From NCBI RefSeq assembly GCF_025370935.1, contig NC_133478.1, positions 19,236,716 through 19,300,715 on the forward strand: a stretch of 64,000 nt of DNA, written 5' to 3'. The notes beneath the pieces are model-generated. The model was not told the DNA's origin and ran no database searches. It saw only the letters and a program-made list of their open reading frames with translations. Shown here one piece after another: positions 56,868 to 64,000 of the stretch; position 1 is the stretch's first letter; the number at the start of each line of letters is the position of its first letter. This DNA comes from Choristoneura fumiferana (Eukaryota > Arthropoda > Insecta > Lepidoptera > Tortricidae). The translations under genes were made by a program, and so were the position numbers.

Positions 56868-58363
56868 ATTAAACCAGATAACAAGTTCTTAAGCATATCT
56901 CCATCTCTCAACATCTTAAAAACATAAACACATAATTCCTCAACGACAATTTTGCATAACATTTTTACCTTATCTTCCAAATTCCCCTCCGAGTTTAAAA
57001 TATCCCTAACCTTCCTGAAAAAACCTTTAAATGAAAACTTTTTATCACGTGTGTCCTGCTCTTTCTCCGCATCAAAATCAAAATCAATGGAATCCTTTAC
57101 ATTCTTCGAAGATTTCACGTTTGGCTGTCTTCTCTTCGCTTGCTTCTTACGCCTTTTTCTAAGCTGGCTTTGTCTTGCGATTGAAATTGAGGAGTCAGAT
57201 GCAACTTGCTCAAATTGATTTTCTGTTTCATTTATAAAGGAAGGATTTACCTGTCCTAGGGGGATTGGAGACTCAGTTACTGGAGACTTATTAGTGCTTT
57301 TTAATGCATCGCTGTAAGAGTATACATCTGTTCCTAATCTTATGCGGTTGGAACGTTCAGGTTTGGCGTAAGAGTGGTCATTTTTAACGAAATTCTGCTC
57401 ATTCTTCTTTTCACTGTGTAAAGAAACAGCCTTCTTATAAGTGCAGTTCGTTCTTGACATTATTTGTCTTACTTCCTTCTCTTTAACAAATACAGGACAA
57501 GATTTATCTAGGGCCATATGGGCCCCCTTGCAATTTACACATTTAAACGATAAATTTTCGCAATTTCCATGTCCCAGCCCACATTTGGGGCAAATAATTT
57601 TCTTTGTGGGGCAGAATTTAATTAAATGACCAAATTTCCAGCAGCCCGAACACTGCGATACTGGAAATGTATAGGGTTCAACTTTGAACCTGCATCCATA
57701 GCCGTAAACATATGAAGGCAGAGAAGAGCTTTTAAAACAAAGACGAATTGTCTCGCAATCCACCCATTTTCCATCTTCGGACAACCGTCGTAAACGAATC
57801 GCCGATATAATGTCAACATCTGCCGTCAAAATAGATGGGATGTCTTTGACATCAACATCTAAATCAATCTGTTTGAGGATGCCAAAGCACTTCTCTCCTA
57901 TGGCAAATTCACTACTGTATCCTAGTTCAGCCATTTTTTTACAATCAATCAGCTTTTGAGCATTCTCTTTGCAATCAAAGACTAACAAAACTTTGAGAGA
58001 ACCTTTATATTTCATCTTAAGAATACCGCCAATGGCCTCTGCTCTCAACAGTTTTGCTAACGCTAGTTGCTTCGGTAACGCTGCTTGGGCCGTTAAATAT
58101 ACCTCAACGCCTTCTACGACTTCCATCATAGACATTTTGCTGTTGGGTGTTCGAGGTCTCTTGCGCGCAACAGTCGTGAACCCCTCATCCTCATCGTTGT
58201 CATGATTTACTAGTCCACTAGAAATTTTCGGCTGACTCTCGAATACTCCAGAAGTATGGCTTAGAATCTCATCATCATCGAAATTATGTTGAGATGCCTC
58301 AACCTCAACCACACTACTTACGCTCATGGATGGTGACAGCGAAGAAAAACTTCGCTCACTCAT
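56858..58363 (-). CDS. I-type LINE ORF1 (gag-like, CCHC zinc knuckles)
   Basis: Intact 501-residue frame. The N-terminal ~70 residues are acidic and Ser-rich, followed by a basic patch (ARKRPRTPNSK) and an RNA-binding-type domain. Zinc knuckles: CSGCWKFGHLIKFC (residues ~235-248, C-x2-C-x4-H-x4-C), CPKCGLGHGNC and CVNCKGAHMALDKSC. The C-terminal third is Ser/Lys/Arg-rich (LRKRRKKQAKRRQ). ORF1 proteins of I-type LINEs coat the element RNA and act as chaperones. The stop codon overlaps the start of ORF2 (ATGGCCGTGA at 56,858-56,867), which suggests ORF2 translation by termination-reinitiation. The ~130 bp upstream of the start would be the 5' UTR. Confidence 0.9.
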   Translation of the reverse strand: MSERSFSSLSPSMSVSSVVEVEASQHNFDDDEILSHTSGVFESQPKISSGLVNHDNDEDEGFTTVARKRPRTPNSKMSMMEVVEGVEVYLTAQAALPKQLALAKLLRAEAIGGILKMKYKGSLKVLLVFDCKENAQKLIDCKKMAELGYSSEFAIGEKCFGILKQIDLDVDVKDIPSILTADVDIISAIRLRRLSEDGKWVDCETIRLCFKSSSLPSYVYGYGCRFKVEPYTFPVSQCSGCWKFGHLIKFCPTKKIICPKCGLGHGNCENLSFKCVNCKGAHMALDKSCPVFVKEKEVRQIMSRTNCTYKKAVSLHSEKKNEQNFVKNDHSYAKPERSNRIRLGTDVYSYSDALKSTNKSPVTESPIPLGQVNPSFINETENQFEQVASDSSISIARQSQLRKRRKKQAKRRQPNVKSSKNVKDSIDFDFDAEKEQDTRDKKFSFKGFFRKVRDILNSEGNLEDKVKMLCKIVVEELCVYVFKMLRDGDMLKNLLSGLIWP

Positions 58364-58527
58364 CCCGTAGATCGCATAAATTTACAATGGAAGATATAAT
58401 TAGTCGAAATAAAAATTTCAAGAATTTTAAATATAACTGACACCGTTGACGTACTTGACAGGAATGTGTCTGCTTTTATGAGTCGCGGAACTGTGCGCCG
58501 GAAATTGAAAATAGGGTCATGTGACTA

Positions 58528-59120
58528 GCAGGGCCACTACTAAAATCGAAGTTCGTGTCATGCGGTCCCTCTGACACTTATACTATTTAATACGAGAGCG
58601 AGAGGGACCACACGACACGAACTTCGAGTTTCGGAGTAGCCCTGCGATGGGCTACTACGAAACTCGAAACTCAAAGTTCGTATCGTACCATCCCTCTCGC
58701 TCTCGTATTAAATAGTATAAGTCAGCAGGGCTACTACGAAACTCCAAACTCGAAGTTCGTGTCATGCGGTCCCTCTCGCTCTCGTATTAAATAGTGTAAG
58801 TGTCAAGTCAAAGGGACCGCACGACACGAACTTCGAGTTTCGTAGTAGCCCTGCTGTACCACAAAGTGCAAAACTCTTAACTTCGTAGGTTGCCATCCCG
58901 CAGACGCTTACGTCATTTATTACGCGAGTGAAAGGGACGATGCAGTGCGATACGAACTTCGATTTGCGAGTTTCGTAGTAGCCCATCAGCAGGGCTACTA
59001 TGAAACTCGAAACTCGAAGTTCGTGTCGTGCGGTCCCTCTGACACTTATACTATTTAATACGAGAGCGGGAGGGACGGTACGATACGAACTTCGAGTTTC
59101 GATTTTCGTAGTAGCCCTGC
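58528..59120. mobile_element. cluster of five palindromic MITEs
   Basis: Copies at 58,528-58,645, 58,647-58,724 (half), 58,723-58,855, 58,856-58,987 (right half good, left half diverged) and 58,988-59,120. Consensus ends are GCAGGGCTACTACGAAACTC and its reverse complement; inner words are CGAAGTTCGTGTCGTGCGGT and TATTTAATACGAGAGCGAGA. Adjacent copies touch or are separated by at most a few bases. Other members lie at 38,057-38,170 and, as a right half, at 52,980-53,031. Confidence 0.85.
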
Positions 59121-59124
59121 ATAT

Positions 59125-59195
59125 TTATCGCTGGAAACGAGCGTCGAGCGACTACTAGCATAATATGGCCGCACCTTGAGAGATACTACGTACCG
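59125..59195. repeat. right copy of an inverted flanking repeat
   Basis: GGAAACGAGCGTCGAGCGAC to GAGAGATACTACGTACC, the reverse complement of blocks in 52,662-52,756. Confidence 0.6.
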
Positions 59196-59197
59196 AC

Positions 59198-59788
59198 CTG
59201 ACACATGGGAGGGGTGCGGTTAATGTAAGTCTCGGAATGTAGGAATTAAAATGCACACCTTTATAATTCATGTATAAATGCAACTACAAGGGAAACTATA
59301 TTTTCAGTCACTTAAGATTTGTCACCAATTTGTCACTAAACTGCGATACCCTAATCCCTAAGAAACATATTAGTCATCATATTAATCAAAACTGTATCTA
59401 AGTATGAATCATCGGATTAATGAAAATATGTAACATAAATAATAGATGGATCACTTTTTTATACTTACCCTGAATATAAGATCTGTCCTCCAAAGTAATG
59501 TATAGGAATGCTGTCCTCTAAAAATAAGACAGCCAGCAATAATATATTTGTACCTAAAATAATAGATCTGTCACCTAATAAATAGATCAGTTCCTTAATT
59601 CGATGCTTCTACATATTCTACTAAGGTAGCACTGGTTTTAGGTACGACGACCAGCGCAGCGAGGAGGAGTCTTAGGTAGAACTGCGACCCTCAGTGCGCG
59701 AGCCGAGCGAGCTTGCCGCGATAGCGGCCGGCGCAGTGCCAGAACCGAAAATTTTCTTGCTAATACTTATACCGTCCCGCCGAAGCTC
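59198..59788. other. no gene seen
   Basis: AT-rich sequence with a GC-rich patch near 59,640-59,745; around 59,470-59,600 the phrase ATAAGATCTGTCCTCC/AATAGATCTGTCACC recurs irregularly. Confidence 0.35.
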
Positions 59789-60289
59789 AGTGTTGCCAAC
59801 TCCTAGAAACTCGACTCGCTAAACTCAAAATCAAAAGTCGCTAGAAAGTCGCTAAAATTAATTCCACCATTAGCGAGCGGACTCAGGACTTTGTCTGGGA
59901 GAGACACAAGAGGCTGGTGGTCTGAAAGGTTGGAATAGGAAAAAAAAAACAACAAATTAGAAAATTTCCGAATTCACTGAAATTGATTTGAATAGTTTCT
60001 GCGAAAGCTAGAGCATAAATGAATAGAGCTTTAATAAATTAAAGTGGATTTGGTGCGCAAGCGAGTTTGTCGCTTTCTATATAGATCTCTTGGCGCTGTA
60101 TAATTCTCGCCGTCGTCGAGTTAACAAAAAATGTGTGTCCATTATTGGTCCTACAACTGTTTAAATTTGTATTCCAAAAGTCGCCAGATAAGTCGCTAAA
60201 CCATTTTTGTCAAAACTTTTTTTTGGTCGCTAAGACTTAAGCAAAAGTCGCTAGTTCTAGCGACAAAGTCGCTAAATTGGCAATACTTA
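59789..60289. mobile_element. ~500-bp TIR element rich in AAGTCGCTAG
   Basis: The left end AGTGTTGCCAACTCC is mirrored by TTGGCAATACT at the right. AAAGTCGCTAGA or AAGTCGCTAAA words occur several times near both ends (59,845, 59,858, 60,178, 60,190, 60,247, 60,265) but hardly in the middle, as subterminal repeats would. No ORF. Confidence 0.6.
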
Positions 60290-60293
60290 TTAG

Positions 60294-60541
60294 TGTCTAT
60301 CGCTATAGCACTAATTGCACATTATAAATAGAGATGGAATATGGAGAAGATTAATAACATAAGATTAATTAGGTATAATTAATCTTTATTTACACAGAGA
60401 AAAATAAATTGACATATTGACAAAGCTATAACAACAGTGTCAGGAGAACACGAGAATCTAAGTATGAAATTAAAAAAGAATATCAAAATTGTAAACGGCC
60501 TGTCAGAACAGAGTACCTACGTAACCTCCTTTATTCTAACA
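60294..60541 (-). repeat. 3' LTR of the copia element
   Basis: On the minus strand the LTR starts TGTTAGAATAAAGGAGG at 60,541, directly after the polypurine tract AAGGAGGAG (60,550-60,542). It contains GTAAATAAAG as a possible poly(A) signal. The other LTR is outside the window, so the far end is uncertain; ATAGACA at ~60,294 is one candidate CA terminus. Confidence 0.7.
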
Positions 60542-60557
60542 CTCCTCCTTAATTTCA

Positions 60558-63506
60558 TTACTCTACACCCATACCTCTCGCACACAACGTAAACTTGCCC
60601 TTTAACAGGGGTTTTGTAAGTACATCCGCCACCATTTGCCCGGTCTCCACATACTCTAATCGAACATGCCCATTCTCAACCGCTTCTCGTATATAGTGGT
60701 GGCGCACATCAATGTGTTTTGTGCGTTGGTGATGCACAGGATTCTGTGCAATAGCAATTGCTGACTGGCTATCACTATAGATAGTCAGTTGTCTCTCCTG
60801 TTCTCCGGTAATCTCAGCAATAAACCGTTTTAAGAATATTGCCTCTCTGGCTGCTTCCGAGATGGCAACATATTCGGCTTCTGCAGTAGAGAGTGCTACA
60901 GTTTTCTGCTTTTTGCTTTCCCAGCAGATCGCTCCTCCTTTCCACAGGAACACCAGTCCGGAATATGACTTTCTGTCATAGGATGTAGCATGACTCGCAT
61001 CTGCATAGCCCATTAATCCCTTCTTGTCCGTTTTGCTATAAGTCAGTCCATGACTCTTGGAACCTTTAAGGAATCTGAGCACTCGTTTCGCTGCTATCCA
61101 ATGCTCCTCAGTAAAGCAGGTGTTAAATTGGCTCAGATGGTTGACTGTATGTGCTATGTCTGGCCTCGTGCAAACAGACAAATACATCAACGATCCAATC
61201 AGGTTCTGATATGGTGTGCCAGCATCCGGTTTATGTGTTGGTCCTGGTTTTTCTAGTTTTTGTCCAGGTACCGATGGTGTTGACGCTACCTTGCAGTCAA
61301 CCATATTAAAGTTCTTTAAGATCTTTTCGACGTACGTCTCTTGGTCGATTTTGATTTCAGCTTCGGTTTGAGTGATTCGAATTCCCAAAATAAATTTCGC
61401 TTGACCAAGATCTTTCATCTCGAACTTTCTCATTAAGTCTCTTTTTAGACACTGTAGTTCTTCTTTGTTATTCCATAAAATGAGAATGTCATCTACATAA
61501 ACAGCAAGTATAATGACCTTCCTTCCACTTGACTTTATGTAGACGCAAGGTTCATTTTTGGATCTCGCGAACCCTAGTTGTAACAACTCTATGTTCAACT
61601 TCGTGTTCCATGCTCTAGGGGCTTGCTTCAAGCCATAGAGGGACCGTTTCAGCAAACAAACATAGTCTGGTCCTTTTTCCTCAAACCCATCGGGTTGCTT
61701 CATGAACACAGTCTCTGATAAATCTCCATTGAGAAAGGCCGTTTTCACATCCATCTGATCTATGTTTAGGCGATAAGCAGCTGCCAATGCTAACAGTGTT
61801 CTTAGAGAACTGTGTCTTACGACCGGGGAGAAGGTCTCGTCATAATCAATTCCGTATCTTTGGCTAAAACCACGAGCCACAAGACGAGCCTTGTATCTTT
61901 TTCTTCCCTCCCCCTCGTCTTTGATTTTAAAAATCCATTTAGAATCAACGACGTTGCATCTCTCGGGTCGTTTGACTAAGACCCATGTCTTGTTTTTCTT
62001 TATCGCATTCAGCTCTTCCTGGATGGCGGCTTTCCACTCCTTACTGTCACTCCTTGACAATGCCTCACGAATCGTACTGGGATCCTGTTCAGATTCAGTG
62101 GCTTGATAGAGCAGATAATCTGAAAACTGAGTGGGCTTTCTGTTTCTAAGGGGGTACCTCCGTGACCTCTCCTGTAAGTCCTCCTCGAGTTCTTCGTCAA
62201 GAGTTGATACCGAGTCACAGTCTTCAAACTCGGCCAAATCAGAGTCTGCGTTTGGCTCGTATTGACTAGTATCCGCTCTAGGAACCTCACACTCTACGCC
62301 AGGATTCTCATCTTCTGATCCAGAAATGCCGTGTTCCACTCTAGCAACAGTATCTTCCAAATCAGGAGAAGTTTCTCTTTCAACACGTCCACGAAACACT
62401 GAGGCTGACGATCTGTTCTCAGGCTCAGACTCTACGTTGCTTTGACGTGACGGTTGCTTCTCTGCATTATCTTCAGACAGATTTAGTATCACCTCCGGAT
62501 GCTCTTCTGTTTCTGAACGCTGGTGATGCATTTGGTTTTCAAAAAATACTACGTTTCTTGCCTTAAACACTGCGCCAGTAGTGGGGTCGACTAATCTGTA
62601 TGCTTTAGAGTCGTCACAGAAGCCTGTGTAAATAAGCTCTCTGCTTTTTGGGTCCCACTTTTTCCTCTTTTGTTGAGGGATGTGCATAAAAGCTTTGCAT
62701 CCAAAAATCTTCACCATACTTAGGTCACATTTCCTCTTTGACCACTTCTCTTCAGGTGTTTTGTTCTTCACCGCTAACGTTGGTGAACGATTTTTTAAAA
62801 ATACGGCATGGTGGACAGCCTCTGCCCAAAAACGTTTAGCCAAACCGGAATCCTGTAGCATGCTTCTTGCTTTCTCGTTGATAGTTCGGTTCCCACGTTC
62901 TGCGACTCCGTTTTGCTCTGGCGTATAATCAACAGTCAGCTGATGCTGAATCCCGAATTTTTTCAAATAATTATCCATTTGTTTATTGACGAACTCCGTA
63001 CCGTTGTCAGTGCGAAGTATCTTCAGTTTCCTTCCACTTTGATTTTCAGCAAACTCCTTAAACTCAATAAATTTTCCAAAAACTTCGCTTTTCTGTTTCA
63101 AAAAATATACAAAGGTTTTGCGAGTAAAATCGTCAATAAAGGTTAAAAAATATCGGGCCTTGCTGACAGAAGGTACCTCCATAGGTCCGCATACGTCGGA
63201 GTGTACTAAGCCTAGTACCTCGGTGCTCCTTGTGGCTTTGTTCTTTGGAAAAGGTTGCTTGGTCTGCTTCCCCATGATGCAAGGTATACACTCAAGTTTA
63301 GTTATAGTGTTGGGAAAACTTACCCCAGTTGCCATCTTATCTCTGAGTAATTTTAGATTGTTTATACCGAGATGTCCCATCCTCCGATGCCACTGCATCA
63401 GCTGGTCACCTTCAGTTGCTGATGAAAGCGCAGAACCCTGTGAACAGCACTTGATTTTATAAATGCCTCGTTCTACCACACCTTTCACTACAGCCTTTCC
63501 TCTAAT
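60558..63506 (-). CDS. Ty1/copia pol: integrase, reverse transcriptase, RNase H
   Basis: An open frame of 976 codons from the first Met at 63,488, plus ~18 bp upstream. In order: GAG-pre-integrase with the zinc-binding HRRMGHLG...CIPC (residues ~34-75); integrase core with HSDVCGP, RTDNGTEF and QNGVAERGN for D, D and E (residues ~95-210); a Glu/Ser-rich linker; reverse transcriptase with KARLVARGFSQRYGIDYDET and YVDDILIL (near residue 665); and RNase H with GYADASHATS and ALSTAEAEYVA, ending ADVLTKPLLKGKF. The pol order IN-RT-RH defines copia. No stop codon or gap interrupts it, so the element is young. A frameshift separates it from the protease frame. Confidence 0.95.
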   Translation of the reverse strand: MRGKAVVKGVVERGIYKIKCCSQGSALSSATEGDQLMQWHRRMGHLGINNLKLLRDKMATGVSFPNTITKLECIPCIMGKQTKQPFPKNKATRSTEVLGLVHSDVCGPMEVPSVSKARYFLTFIDDFTRKTFVYFLKQKSEVFGKFIEFKEFAENQSGRKLKILRTDNGTEFVNKQMDNYLKKFGIQHQLTVDYTPEQNGVAERGNRTINEKARSMLQDSGLAKRFWAEAVHHAVFLKNRSPTLAVKNKTPEEKWSKRKCDLSMVKIFGCKAFMHIPQQKRKKWDPKSRELIYTGFCDDSKAYRLVDPTTGAVFKARNVVFFENQMHHQRSETEEHPEVILNLSEDNAEKQPSRQSNVESEPENRSSASVFRGRVERETSPDLEDTVARVEHGISGSEDENPGVECEVPRADTSQYEPNADSDLAEFEDCDSVSTLDEELEEDLQERSRRYPLRNRKPTQFSDYLLYQATESEQDPSTIREALSRSDSKEWKAAIQEELNAIKKNKTWVLVKRPERCNVVDSKWIFKIKDEGEGRKRYKARLVARGFSQRYGIDYDETFSPVVRHSSLRTLLALAAAYRLNIDQMDVKTAFLNGDLSETVFMKQPDGFEEKGPDYVCLLKRSLYGLKQAPRAWNTKLNIELLQLGFARSKNEPCVYIKSSGRKVIILAVYVDDILILWNNKEELQCLKRDLMRKFEMKDLGQAKFILGIRITQTEAEIKIDQETYVEKILKNFNMVDCKVASTPSVPGQKLEKPGPTHKPDAGTPYQNLIGSLMYLSVCTRPDIAHTVNHLSQFNTCFTEEHWIAAKRVLRFLKGSKSHGLTYSKTDKKGLMGYADASHATSYDRKSYSGLVFLWKGGAICWESKKQKTVALSTAEAEYVAISEAAREAIFLKRFIAEITGEQERQLTIYSDSQSAIAIAQNPVHHQRTKHIDVRHHYIREAVENGHVRLEYVETGQMVADVLTKPLLKGKFTLCARGMGVE

Positions 63507-64000
63507 CTCACATTCGTCACTCTAAAGATGTCGCAGCCTTTTTCTGTAAATACCACTACATGACCCTTTTTCGCAATGGCATTTACACTCAATAAATTAG
63601 AAGCTAATTTAGGAACATACGTCACATTACTGATTGTTAAATCTATTGATTCGCAAACTACCGTACCTTCGCTTTCACCCAAAACCTCGTTTCCGTCAGC
63701 ACATGTCACTCTCAACGGCTTAGAAGTACACTTTAGGTCCCTGAACCATGATTTTCGATTCGTCATGCTCGTAGACGCTCCCGAATCGATGATCCAGTCC
63801 TCTGCGTCTGGTTTTGCCAGTGTCCCAAACGCATAGGCCTGCAGCGCCTCCTTCCTTTGTTTGGGGTTCTCCGGACAATCCTGTGCTTTGTGAGGTCCTT
63901 CACAAATGAAGCACTTGACCTTTCCTCTAGTCTTCTTCTTAGGAGCACTCTTGCCCTTGTGCTTATTTGTAAGGAGTGCCGATGATGACGGCTTCTCACT
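63507..64000 (-). CDS. Ty1/copia gag C-terminus and protease, cut by the window edge
   Basis: The frame is open to the right edge. It contains the gag zinc knuckle CFICEGPHKAQDC (C-x2-C-x4-H-x4-C, near 63,925-63,885) and the aspartic protease active site WIIDSGAS (near 63,795). It then runs YVPKLASNLLSVNAIAKKGH to GCDIFRVTN and goes out of frame near 63,505-63,520. The next frame (CEIRGKAVVKGVVERGIYKI) is the expected continuation, so one base has been lost or gained. This is either an inactivating mutation or a sequence error. The rest of gag, the primer-binding site and the 5' LTR lie beyond 64,000. Confidence 0.88.

Noticed and set aside
63118..63462. 114-aa and other plus-strand ORFs within 60.5-64 kb
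   Set aside because: They lie antisense to the copia pol frame, which has all expected domains.

Overview
The window is a stretch of insect nuclear DNA, almost certainly from a moth or butterfly (Lepidoptera). The reasons are the AT-rich, CpG-tolerant composition, the very high density of small foldback DNA transposons and tRNA-derived SINEs of kinds common in lepidopteran genomes, the families of non-LTR retrotransposons present, and three recognisable animal genes. Most of the window is repeats; only about 4 kb is host coding sequence.

Layout: (1) 1-6.2 kb has no gene and carries several foldback or TIR elements, some nested. (2) 6.26-19.94 kb (copy A) and 20.42-33.64 kb (copy B) are two direct copies of the same ~13 kb segment. 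They share unique sequence, SINEs and a LINE, but each has private insertions: a PIF/Harbinger element, a compound repeat and a TIR element in A; an RTE fragment and a SINE tail in B. Copy A ends inside the LINE at a 10-N gap. I think these are more likely two allelic haplotypes placed end to end by the assembler than a real tandem duplication. Blocks of hundreds of bases inside the copies are identical or nearly so and may be conserved non-coding elements. (3) 31.6-34.75 kb is a frameshifted LINE of the Jockey/CR1 group. (4) 34.9-40.6 kb is repeats plus two GC-rich, possibly regulatory stretches. (5) mRpL14 (mitochondrial ribosomal protein uL14m) is a complete two-exon gene on the + strand at 40.68-41.34 kb. 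(6) 42.5-46.8 kb is GC-rich and non-coding, with a 5'-truncated LINE. (7) The last coding exon of calcineurin B (- strand) lies at 46.84-47.01 kb. (8) After a 100-N gap comes GLG1/ESL-1 (Golgi apparatus protein 1, - strand, 48.28-51.90 kb). It has recognisable exons and splice sites but many small indels, and lacks its last exon(s). (9) 52.1-64 kb is transposons: a hAT-like element, an almost full-length I-type LINE with an RNase H domain, a cluster of palindromic MITEs, and a Ty1/copia element that runs off the right edge.

The host genes are unrelated housekeeping or signalling genes: mitochondrial translation, Ca2+-dependent phosphatase regulation, and a Golgi/secretory cysteine-rich receptor. 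Nothing suggests that they work together. Where reading frames are broken in GLG1 and in the two LINE copies, the breaks are mainly small indels beside conserved peptide, close to N gaps, which looks like uncorrected long-read or gap-fill sequence. All comparisons here were made by eye.
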